8,512 nucleotides of DNA from an uncultured Chloroflexota bacterium (lineage in GTDB: Bacteria > Chloroflexota > Dehalococcoidia > Lucifugimonadales > CAJWER01), in NCBI GenBank assembly GCA_913030785.1, contig CAJWER010000120.1, positions 1-8,512 on the forward strand, read 5' to 3'. The position numbers were made by a program, and so were the translations under genes. A model generated the notes under the pieces. That model saw only the letters and a list, made by a program, of their open reading frames with translations, ran no database searches and was not told the origin of the DNA. Positions 1-5,665 of this stretch are shown piece after piece (position 1 is the first letter of the stretch; each line of letters starts with the position of its first letter).

Positions 1-399
1 GCCCGGCGTGTTCATCTCCGAGTGGACGATGCCAGCTCCGGCAGTCATCCACTGGGTCGCGCCATCGCTGATCAGCCCGCCGCCGCCGTTGGAGTCGCGA
101 TGCTCCAGGACGCCGTCGAGCATGTATGTGACGGTCTCGAAGCCACGATGCGGGTGGTCGGGGGCGCCCTTTGCCTCGCCGGGGGCGTATTCTACGGCGC
201 CCATGTGGTCGAGCAGCAGGAAGGGGTCCGCTAGACGGAGATCAATGCCCTGGAATGCCCGACGGACTTCGAATCCGGCGCCCTCAAACATCTTGGGAGC
301 GTCGGTCACGGAAACGGCCTGCCGCTCCCTTGCGACACCTTCGGCCAATGGTGTGATGCGCGTGACGGGCGATAGATCATCTACTTGGATTGTTGGCAT
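1..399 (-). CDS. Pirin family protein, N-terminal part (C-terminus beyond left edge)
   Basis: Reading leftward from ATG at 399-397 gives 133 codons with no stop before the edge. The product starts MPTIQVDDLSPVTRI and contains the pirin cupin signature: HPHRGFETVTYMLDG (about residues 82-96), then HRDSNGG, then QWMTAGAGIVHSEMNTPG at the edge. The four pirin iron ligands are present as H82, H84, H126 and E128, with the same spacing as in human pirin (H56/H58/H101/E103). Pirins are usually about 280-300 residues, so roughly half is visible. Characterised pirins are Fe-dependent; some show quercetin dioxygenase activity and others regulate partner proteins, and which applies here cannot be told. 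An AGGAGA box at 411-416 lies 11 nt before the ATG and supports this start. The gene is divergent from the M20 gene across about 340 bp. Family assignment is firm; function is not. Confidence 0.93.
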   Translation of the reverse strand, partial: MPTIQVDDLSPVTRITPLAEGVARERQAVSVTDAPKMFEGAGFEVRRAFQGIDLRLADPFLLLDHMGAVEYAPGEAKGAPDHPHRGFETVTYMLDGVLEHRDSNGGGGLISDGATQWMTAGAGIVHSEMNTPG

Positions 400-741
400 G
401 GGAGCTTATCTCTCCTAGTGCTACAGGCCATTTTAGCGCAACGGGGTCATAGTAGTGGTAATTGAAGCCCACAACTGTCCTTTCGATGCGCGACGGCTCG
501 CCGACCCACCCCTACGTAGGTGGTCGTGGGATTGTAGGGGCAGGTCTGTGACTTGCCCTGGGTGGGGGCGAAGGGCTTCGCGTCAGACACGCTGGAGACT
601 GCTCTGTCTTGCTACACACCTGAGGGAGGTCGTGGTAGCATTAGGCGCTTGCTAGAGATTAGGGATATTGGAGCCGGATGTTGCCCTTGGTGGCAATGCC
701 TGTTTAAGAGAGAGATAGTTATCGTTACCTCACCTGATGTT
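400..741. other. Gene-free divergent intergenic region with palindromes
   Basis: This stretch separates the divergent pirin and M20 genes. I see no convincing reading frame. An open frame from TTG at 553 runs into the M20 gene, but its first 50 or so residues do not look like M20 sequence, and the TTG sits inside a palindrome. The region should carry the pirin promoter and that of the M20 operon, but I cannot identify good -35/-10 pairs. The visible structure is the inverted-repeat cluster at 506-581. Confidence 0.6.
506..581. repeat. Cluster of inverted repeats, REP-like
   Basis: Three nested or adjacent palindromes are visible. CCCCTAC at 509-515 is answered by GTAGGGG at 534-540, with a self-complementary CCTACGTAGG at 511-520 inside. 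GGGCAGGTC at 538-546 pairs with GACTTGCCC at 550-558 (8 of 9 positions, 3-nt loop). GCGAAG at 568-573 pairs with CTTCGC at 576-581. The GTAGGGGCAGGTCTGTGACTTGCCC pattern resembles dispersed palindromic elements I associate with Chloroflexota genomes; copy number elsewhere cannot be checked here. It could also act as an mRNA structure or in transcription termination. Confidence 0.55.
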
Positions 742-1845
742 GTGGATACCACGAGCAAGTTGATTGGACTGGACTCGCAGTCTCACGTCAGTAACATCGG
801 CGTGGCCGACTATATTGAGGGGCTGGTGGCACCGGCGGCGACTCGATTGGAGCGAATCGAGTATGTGGACCGGGTGGGCGTGCGCAAGGTTTCGCTGGTG
901 GCGCAATTTGGAGAGGGCGGAGGAGGCCTGGCACTGTCGGCTCACATGGACACGGTACCGGGTCTCGGCTGGTGCGGGGACCCGTTCAAGGCGAAGATCG
1001 TGGGAGACCGCCTCTACGGGTTGGGCGCCTGTGATATGAAAGGTCCACTGGCAGCCACATTGGTGGCGGCGTTTTCGTATGCCTGCCGTGGAGTTGAAAA
1101 GCCCCTGGTACTGCTACTTTCCGCGGACGAGGAGACCGATACCGAGGGGGCGATCAGGATCGCACAAGAGTCGAAAATACTGGCTAACGTGCACCCTGAG
1201 TTCTGCATAATAGCTGAGCCGACAGATTTGAGGGTCGCAAACGCCCATAAGGCTGCGATCACTTTCAGCGCCACGACCGAAGGTCGGGCTGCCCACAGTT
1301 CGACCGGCCAGGGGATCAATGCCAATATCAGCATGATTCCGTTCATTCACGAGATGTGGGGTCTGTACAAAGAACTGACAGGGAACGAGGACCATTGGGA
1401 TACGCATTTTGAGCCTCCGTATCCTGATTGGAACATCGTAATAGACAACTTCGGTACGGCGCCCAATGTTACTGTGCCGAAGAGCCAGTGCACGGTAAAT
1501 TTCAGGTACACGCCGAGGCTGGACCCGGAGCCCATTATTCGCAGGGTCGAGGAGTCCGCTAACGCCAACGGCGTGGACTTGACTTACTGGTCCAGCGGCG
1601 ACCCACTGTATACCCCCGAGGACTCGCCATTGGTCCAACTTGCGCTGGAGTTGGCGGGTGAACATGAACCTGTCAGCGTGCCGTATCGGACCGACGCGTG
1701 CATATTCGCGTCGACATTCCCGTGTGTGGTGTTCGGAGCGGGCAGCCACCGACAGGCACATAACGTTGATGAATGGGTCAGCGTGGCACAACTACATAGG
1801 AGCGTGCAGTTCTACGAGGATGCGATTGCCCGGGTGTGCTCGTAG
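742..1845 (+). CDS. M20 family metallopeptidase / ArgE-DapE-like deacylase
   Basis: A cytoplasmic di-zinc amidohydrolase of 367 residues if it starts at GTG 742. The M20 ligand set is complete: H68 in SAHMDTVP, bridging D98 in GACDMKG, catalytic E130 followed by ligand E131 in SADEET, E159 in IIAEPTDL, and H340 in QAHNVDEW. The lid (dimerisation) domain follows AHKAAITFSATTEGRAAHSS, about residues 168-300. The EPTDL...AHK motif places it near acetylornithine deacetylase / succinyl-diaminopimelate desuccinylase; relatives cleave many N-acyl amino acids, so the substrate is open. The start is uncertain: the frame is open back to TTG 553, but that start lies in a palindrome and adds 63 atypical residues. 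GTG 742 puts the LIGLDSQS strand at residues 7-14, the normal place for the family, but no good ribosome binding site precedes it. TTG 649 is another option. It is the first gene of a likely three-gene operon, ending 37 bp before the ureohydrolase. Confidence 0.88.
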   Translation: MDTTSKLIGLDSQSHVSNIGVADYIEGLVAPAATRLERIEYVDRVGVRKVSLVAQFGEGGGGLALSAHMDTVPGLGWCGDPFKAKIVGDRLYGLGACDMKGPLAATLVAAFSYACRGVEKPLVLLLSADEETDTEGAIRIAQESKILANVHPEFCIIAEPTDLRVANAHKAAITFSATTEGRAAHSSTGQGINANISMIPFIHEMWGLYKELTGNEDHWDTHFEPPYPDWNIVIDNFGTAPNVTVPKSQCTVNFRYTPRLDPEPIIRRVEESANANGVDLTYWSSGDPLYTPEDSPLVQLALELAGEHEPVSVPYRTDACIFASTFPCVVFGAGSHRQAHNVDEWVSVAQLHRSVQFYEDAIARVCS

Positions 1846-1870
1846 TCAGTCGTTCCGACAACAGTCACCG

Positions 1871-1876
1871 AGGAGG
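1871..1876 (+). promoter_or_regulatory. Ribosome binding site AGGAGG deciding the GTG start
   Basis: A perfect AGGAGG lies 6 nt before GTG 1883. This fixes the start of the ureohydrolase even though the frame is open far upstream into the M20 gene. ATG 1892, three codons later, is at a less good distance. Confidence 0.85.
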
Positions 1877-1882
1877 ACCATT

Positions 1883-2980
1883 GTGAGCGCCATGACGTAT
1901 CCCACATGGGACGAACAGATGACGTCCTGGGACGAATTTATCAAAGGGAGCTTCGGCGCAACGTGGAAGGCGCCTATGATAGGGCCCGATATGCCGACCT
2001 TTATGGGCTTGCCGTACGTGACCACGCCCGAGGAACTAAAGGGCGCTGACGCGGTGATCATCGGAGCCCCGTATGTGGCGAGTGACACTCCAAAATATGC
2101 CGGGGTCGACCGGAGCGAGTGGCTTGCTGCTCCCTTGCGGGTACGCCAGCAGTCGATACGCTACCAGTCGGGATATGTGCAAGAGTTCGACCTGGACGTG
2201 TTTGACTATATCAAGGCTGTGGACTATGGCGACGCGGAGATTCCCCCCGAGGTGATGGACGACCAGTCTCCAGAGAATATATTGCGTGCTCAGGCTGCCG
2301 TCGTGGAAAAGGTGGGGCATGCTCTGGATGCCGGTGCGGTGCCGGTTGTCATTGGCCAGAACTCGCCCTGCGGCTCATACGCCATAGCGAAGCCAATTGC
2401 AGAGCGGATACAGGGCGCGGTGGGGTGCGTCAGCCTGGACACGCATTGGGATGTTCAGCCGCTGGATCATCTCACTGGTGATCCTCGCATTGCGGGGTCT
2501 GGGAGTTGGAAGGCCAAAATGTTCGAGTGGCATGACAACATGGACCCTCGCCACCTGGTGGAGATTGGTGAGCGCGGCCTGCTGGAGAGGAAAGACCTCG
2601 TCAGAAAATACCTGCGGGAAGGCGCCAGGTTCATCTCGACCTGGGAGTTGCGGACATCGCTGGGTATTGAGGGGCTAATCGCGGAGCTGGACCGCGCCTA
2701 CGACGGCACTGAGGGCGTGTATGCCCACTTCGACATGGATGTTATGGGTGGGGCGGGTCCGGCCCCTGGCGATATTCTTGGCGAGGCCGCTGAGCCGATC
2801 GCCATGACAGACTACGAGATCATTCGTATCGCCCATGAGGTAGGGAAGCGCGGCCTCTCGGGGCTGTCCTTCATCTGCATCCCACCCGGTTCTGCGCTGG
2901 TGTACCGGGTCGTAGTCTATGTGATCATGTACATGCTGGCGGGTTTGGCGATGAGGAAGGGCGCGGTTTCCGGAGGCTAG
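1883..2980 (+). CDS. Divergent arginase/agmatinase-fold (ureohydrolase) protein
   Basis: This 365-residue protein has the ureohydrolase layout. VRQQSIRYQSGY (about 87-98) followed by VDYGDAEI (113-120) matches the IR...S...DYGD segment of agmatinases. SLDTHWDVQPLD (184-195) corresponds to the DAHxD metal motif with D186, H188 and D190 kept. HFDMDVMGGAGPAPG (282-296) corresponds to SxDxDxxDPxxxPG with D284 and D286 kept. Two key features are changed. The GGDHS motif that supplies the first Mn-binding His reads IGQNSPCG (157-164), with no His. The Glu that grips the guanidinium group, expected in FxExxP near the end, is Cys332 in FICIPP. The DP of the third motif is also lost. It therefore probably does not hydrolyse arginine or agmatine, and may bind one metal, act on another amidino or amide substrate, or be non-catalytic. 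The hydrophobic stretch at about 337-357 fits the C-terminal helix of the fold rather than a sure membrane segment. Co-directional with its neighbours, 37 and 49 bp away. Confidence 0.85.
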   Translation: MSAMTYPTWDEQMTSWDEFIKGSFGATWKAPMIGPDMPTFMGLPYVTTPEELKGADAVIIGAPYVASDTPKYAGVDRSEWLAAPLRVRQQSIRYQSGYVQEFDLDVFDYIKAVDYGDAEIPPEVMDDQSPENILRAQAAVVEKVGHALDAGAVPVVIGQNSPCGSYAIAKPIAERIQGAVGCVSLDTHWDVQPLDHLTGDPRIAGSGSWKAKMFEWHDNMDPRHLVEIGERGLLERKDLVRKYLREGARFISTWELRTSLGIEGLIAELDRAYDGTEGVYAHFDMDVMGGAGPAPGDILGEAAEPIAMTDYEIIRIAHEVGKRGLSGLSFICIPPGSALVYRVVVYVIMYMLAGLAMRKGAVSGG

Positions 2981-3029
2981 TGGCGGAGTTCGCCAAGATT
3001 GAAATTCAACGAAAAGAGACACAGGAGCG

Positions 3030-4439
3030 ATGACAATACAGGCCATTGGTTCGAGGCGAGAGCTGTTCGTGGACTATCTGTTGGTGGACCATCTGGAGGG
3101 GGCTGGCCTGAAGCTGCACCTCCCTCAACCTGGCGGAGTGGCGGTACGTTTCGGCGCGTCGGAGGGGGACTCCGATGATCACAACGCCTTCTACACGACG
3201 GTATTGAAGGACGGCGATACGTACCGCATGTACTATCGGGGGAAGAGCTACCACCGAACGGAACAGGGATTCGAGTCGCTGACCTGTTACGCGGAGAGTG
3301 AGGATGGAATTAACTGGACCAAGCCGGACCTTGGCCTGGTGGAGGTGGATGGCTCCAAGCAAAACAACGTGATCCTCTCAACTGGCTGGCAGTTCTGTCC
3401 ATTCATCGACACACGGCCTGGGGTGCCCGCTGGAGAGCGGTACAAGGGTAACGCTAGATACGATGAAGGGCTGCGGGGATTCGTGTCCGGGGACGGAATC
3501 CACTGGATGGAAGCAGAGGGTGGGGTGATAGTCCCGAACGCGCTGAGCAACCACTTCGACTCCCAGAACGTGATGTTCTGGTCTGAGGTGGAGGAGTGCT
3601 ACGTTTTGTATGCGCGGCACAACGAGGGTGGAAAGCGAGCCGCGGCTAAGGCGACCTCTGCGGACTTCGAGACATGGACCGAGCCGACCCTGATGGAGTA
3701 CAGCGATACTGAGTCGACCACGCCCTCGGAGCATCTGTACACAAACCAGACGCACCCCTATATTCGCGCGCCCCATATTTATGTGGCATTGCCGGGCCGC
3801 ATATTCTTCGACCGGCGTAAGCTGACGCCGGAGGAGCAAGCGTATGCGGAGGCCGAGTTGGACCCTGGTGTCGGCAAGGGAGTGGACTGCTCGGACGGGG
3901 TCCTTCTCACCTCGCGGGCGGGAACGACAAGGTACGACTTCACATTCATGGAGAGCCTAGTTCGACCTGGGATCGGCGCTAACAACTGGACGGCTCGCAA
4001 CAACTACCCGGCCAACGGCGTCGTACAAACAGGACCGTCGGAGATGTCGCTCTACGTAAATCGTGACTATGGCCAGCGGAATGCCTACCTCGAACGCATG
4101 ACCCTGCGTCTCGACGGATTCAGCTCGCTGAATGCGCCGTATGCGGGCGGGGAGATGACCACGAAGCCGTTCACGTTTGCGGGCGATGAGCTGGAGATCA
4201 ACTACGCAACCAGCGCCGCGGGCAGCATACGGATCGAGCTACAGGATGAGGCGGGTGTGCCGATTCCGGGGTACGCGGCTGCGGACTGCAACGAGCTGAT
4301 CGGCGACGAGATCGAACGAGTGGTTGCATGGCAGGGTAGGAGCGCTGTGGGCTCGCTAGCAGGGAAGACGACGCGCCTGCGTTATGTGATGAAGGACGCA
4401 GATGTCTACTCGTTCCGGTTTCGTGGTGGTGAGGGATAG
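3030..4439 (+). CDS. Glycoside-hydrolase-like five-bladed beta-propeller protein (GH32/43/130 type)
   Basis: A 469-residue protein without signal peptide or membrane segment, hence probably cytoplasmic. It opens with SRRELFVDYLLVDHLEG, a start I know from sugar-hydrolase-like proteins of environmental bacteria. Blade-like strands follow: AFYTTVLKDGDTYRMYYRG (about 53-71), CYAESEDGINWTKPDLGLVE (86-105), RGFVSGDGIHWMEAEGG (149-165), FDSQNVMFWSEVEECYVLYARH (about 176-197) and ATSADFETWTEP. The repeated S(x)DGIxW pattern is typical of five-bladed propeller glycosidases and phosphorylases. A separate beta domain (about 370-469, GEMTTKPFTFAGDELEINYAT to the end) resembles the C-terminal beta-sandwich of these proteins. 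I cannot assign the catalytic acids or the substrate. ATG 3030 has AGGAG at 3023-3027 with only 2 nt between, unusually tight but still the only good signal. It is the last gene of the likely operon; stop at 4437-4439. Confidence 0.75.
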   Translation: MTIQAIGSRRELFVDYLLVDHLEGAGLKLHLPQPGGVAVRFGASEGDSDDHNAFYTTVLKDGDTYRMYYRGKSYHRTEQGFESLTCYAESEDGINWTKPDLGLVEVDGSKQNNVILSTGWQFCPFIDTRPGVPAGERYKGNARYDEGLRGFVSGDGIHWMEAEGGVIVPNALSNHFDSQNVMFWSEVEECYVLYARHNEGGKRAAAKATSADFETWTEPTLMEYSDTESTTPSEHLYTNQTHPYIRAPHIYVALPGRIFFDRRKLTPEEQAYAEAELDPGVGKGVDCSDGVLLTSRAGTTRYDFTFMESLVRPGIGANNWTARNNYPANGVVQTGPSEMSLYVNRDYGQRNAYLERMTLRLDGFSSLNAPYAGGEMTTKPFTFAGDELEINYATSAAGSIRIELQDEAGVPIPGYAAADCNELIGDEIERVVAWQGRSAVGSLAGKTTRLRYVMKDADVYSFRFRGGEG

Positions 4440-4456
4440 TGGTCGTTGCAGCGGAC

Positions 4457-4472
4457 TCTGACTAAGGTCAGA
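4457..4472. repeat. Small perfect hairpin after the operon
   Basis: TCTGAC (4457-4462) and GTCAGA (4467-4472) form a 6-bp perfect stem with a 4-nt loop, 17 bp past the propeller gene stop. There is no T-run, so it is not a classic terminator. It could protect the 3' end of the mRNA or be chance. Confidence 0.3.
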
Positions 4473-4513
4473 TTGGACGATTGGCCGCAGGTGAGCCTTT
4501 TACACACCAGCAA

Positions 4514-4535
4514 AAGGCCCCGAGCGTGGGGCCTT
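4514..4535. terminator. Probable bidirectional rho-independent terminator
   Basis: AAGGCCCC (4514-4521) and GGGGCCTT (4528-4535) form an 8-bp perfect stem around a 6-nt loop. On the minus strand the stem ends in CCTTTTGC, giving a short T tract. On the plus strand the stem is followed after 6 nt by TCTTTT, and GGGGCTCTTTT (4537-4547) can compete for the same left arm. It lies 74 bp after the propeller gene and also at the end of the decayed minus-strand region, so it may serve both sides. The T tracts are short, so efficiency is uncertain. Confidence 0.55.
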
Positions 4536-4585
4536 GGGGCTCTTTTGGGCGTGTCGGCGGCGGTTATGACTATATTAGCGGCCGT

Positions 4586-4713
4586 CGCGGGCAGTGTGAG
4601 GATCACGCTGGTCCCCCGATCGGACTCGCTCTCGATCTCGACTGACCCCTTGTGCATCTCTAGGATGTGTTTGGCGGCGAACAGCCCGATGCCGGACCCC
4701 TTTTCCTTCATGA
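4586..4713 (-). pseudogene. Histidine kinase HATPase_c domain fragment
   Basis: About 42 residues read FMKEKGSGIGLFAAKHIL, then EMHKGSVEIESESDRG, then TSVILTLPA. This is the end of a GHKL ATPase domain: the G2 box GSGIGL, the helix AKHILEMHKG, and the closing strands (S/T)xxxLTLP. The dimerisation helix, N box and G1 box are absent, so it cannot work. The frame has no stop after LTLPA and runs on through the terminator hairpin, so the original stop is gone too. Upstream it merges directly into recombinase remnants in another frame. Family assignment of the fragment is good; its parent gene is unknown. Confidence 0.7.
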
Positions 4714-5190
4714 AGGCCCTGGTGAGCCATCTCGCGAGCCCTTTGCTCACGTGACCCCCCAGCGCATGTCAGAGAAGAACTGAGCGAAGGAGCCAAGCAT
4801 CTACACCAGCAGCCTGCCCTAGGGTGTGTCGAGTAGTCGATGTTCTCGGTGATGGACACCAGAGCCACGTCATTCATAGCCGGGTTGGCCAGGGACTCTA
4901 GTGTTACCCTGAGATTGCGAGACCAGCGATCGAGGGTGTGGACGACGACGATATCGAATAGGTCCTTCCGGGCATCCTCCATCAGTTGCCGAAACATGGG
5001 ACGCTTTTTCATCGACTCGGAGTGCGCGGACTTGCCCTCTTCACGGTAGATCTTAACGGCGTTCCAGCCCCTCTGCTCTTGCAGAGCTCACCGAAGAGTC
5101 GCTCCTGTGCCGAAAGGGAGTGGCCCTCGACCTGGGACATGGACGAGACTCTTAGGTGGGCGACCGCTCTTTTTGTTTCAGTTTGTTCAT
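4712..5190 (-). pseudogene. Serine site-specific recombinase (resolvase/invertase), decayed
   Basis: Spliced across frames, the N-terminal catalytic domain is recognisable: KRAVAHLRVSSMSQVEGHSL (nucleophile Ser in RVSS), SAQERLFGELCKSRG, WNAVKIYREEGKSAHSE, MKKRPMFRQLMEDARKD, VVVHTLDRWSRNL with the catalytic Arg, NDVALVSITENIDYST, GRLLV, MLGSFAQFFSDM, HVSKG, and RAREMAHQGLHEG. Lesions visible: ATG 5190-5188 is out of frame with the domain by one base at the A-run (T5170-5174 on plus); a second shift at 5067-5072 after KSRG; a third near 4815-4825; TAG at 4801-4803; another shift at the C-run 4755-4760; and a further shift between HVSKG and RAREMA. The Recombinase and zinc-ribbon domains of large serine recombinases are missing, cut at the histidine-kinase fragment. 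It once moved a mobile element or acted as an invertase and is now inactive. Homopolymer sequencing error could explain some shifts but not the stop codon or the truncation. Confidence 0.85.
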
Positions 5191-5197
5191 TGGCCCT

Positions 5198-5204
5198 CTC
5201 TCCT
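5198..5204 (-). promoter_or_regulatory. Ribosome binding site of the recombinase pseudogene
   Basis: AGGAGAG on the minus strand lies 7 nt before ATG 5190-5188. It identifies that ATG as the ancestral start and shows that the first frameshift lies inside the gene, a few codons later. Confidence 0.65.
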
Positions 5205-5220
5205 GAATCGGTGGCGGGCC

Positions 5221-5248
5221 AGTGTATACGCAGGGGTATACATGTCAA
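5221..5248 (-). promoter_or_regulatory. Sigma-70-type promoter of the recombinase
   Basis: On the minus strand a perfect TTGACA (5248-5243) is followed after 16 bp by TACACT (5226-5221), a 4-of-6 match to TATAAT. Transcription would begin near 5214, about 10 nt before the ribosome binding site. It faces the recombinase remnant and is the best promoter match I noticed in the window. Confidence 0.6.
5223..5242. promoter_or_regulatory. Operator-like inverted repeat TGTATAC-N6-GTATACA
   Basis: TGTATAC (5223-5229) and GTATACA (5236-5242) are perfect inverted 7-mers separated by 6 bp. They fill the spacer and overlap the -10 of the recombinase promoter, where a dimeric repressor would block RNA polymerase. 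No regulator gene is visible in the window. Confidence 0.55.
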
Positions 5249-5319
5249 CCCGTGGTTTCCTCCCACGACCTAGGTGTTTAGGTTTTCTGGGCCAGGGGTT
5301 GGGATATCCACGAGTGTTC

Positions 5320-5375
5320 GTTCAACCCCGTTCAACTGCGTTCAATTGAACGATGACTACGGCGAGAGGTTGAAC
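5320..5375. repeat. GTTCAAC direct and inverted repeat cluster, 10-bp phased
   Basis: GTTCAAC starts at 5320 and 5330, and GTTCAAT at 5340, so three copies fall exactly 10 bp apart, one helical turn. The third belongs to a perfect 14-bp palindrome CGTTCAATTGAACG (5339-5352). An inverted copy, GTTGAAC, lies at 5369-5375. Same-face spacing suggests cooperative binding of a protein: a transcription regulator, or accessory sites of the nearby recombinase. Confidence 0.6.
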
Positions 5376-5419
5376 AGGTCATGAATCCCTGATCCATAAC
5401 AGGCCGAGAGGTAGAGCTC

Positions 5420-5441
5420 CCCTATAGACGCGCCTATAGGG
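5420..5441. repeat. Perfect inverted repeat CCCTATAG-N6-CTATAGGG
   Basis: Eight-base arms at 5420-5427 and 5434-5441 match perfectly around a GC-rich 6-nt centre. There is no T tract, so a terminator is unlikely. A dimer-binding operator or a recombination site fits better. Confidence 0.5.
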
Positions 5442-5653
5442 TGAAGTGTTGGTCGGAGCGGGCGCTCCAAAAGGCTCTGGTTGCATCCCCGATCGGTGGT
5501 GCTAGGAAGGCGAAGTCCGCGCTCACGCAGCTGATCGGGCAGAACGACGGCCTATTTAGGATTGCCTGGAAAATCCCTTTGTCGAATTCGATTAGTCGCA
5601 GAACCGAATGGAACAGTTGGTAGTAGTCAAGGATGTCGTCGGATCTTATCGCG

Positions 5654-5659
5654 TATAGT
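5654..5659 (+). promoter_or_regulatory. -10 element TATAGT, possible leaderless start
   Basis: TATAGT (5 of 6 to consensus) ends 6 nt before ATG 5666, which would put the first transcribed base at or next to the A of the ATG. No Shine-Dalgarno sequence precedes that ATG. No good -35 is seen at 17 bp, which weakens the case. Confidence 0.4.
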
Positions 5660-5665
5660 GTGCAC

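Larger units (their letters stand above)
5249..5665. other. Gene-free region between recombinase remnant and aldo-keto reductase
   Basis: No supported gene. It holds the GTTCAAC repeats (5320-5375), the CCCTATAG hairpin (5420-5441) and a 10-bp palindrome TCGAATTCGA (5582-5591). A minus-strand frame from inside the aldo-keto reductase down to 5434 gives nothing I recognise. The stretch may be the former flank or attachment region of the element that carried the recombinase. Confidence 0.5.

Noticed and set aside
553..741. Long N-terminal extension of the M20 protein from TTG 553
   Set aside because: The start lies inside a palindromic repeat and the added residues do not resemble M20 sequence.
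1114..1791. 225-codon minus-strand frame inside the M20 gene
   Set aside because: Antisense shadow of a gene with a full catalytic motif set; its translation has no recognisable domain.
1640..1882. Upstream extension of the ureohydrolase frame overlapping the M20 gene
   Set aside because: AGGAGG at 1871-1876 fixes the start at GTG 1883, and the extension is the M20 gene read in another frame.
4446..4754. 102-codon plus-strand frame across the terminator hairpin
   Set aside because: It is antisense to the histidine-kinase fragment, whose protein motifs are clear, and it crosses the terminator.
4575..5012. Intact short recombinase from ATG 5012
   Set aside because: It lacks the catalytic Ser region and ends in out-of-frame residues after ENIDYST; it is one piece of the broken gene.
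5320..5352. CRISPR array from the GTTCAAC repeats
   Set aside because: Units are 7 bp with 3-bp gaps; there are no repeat-length units or spacers and no cas genes.
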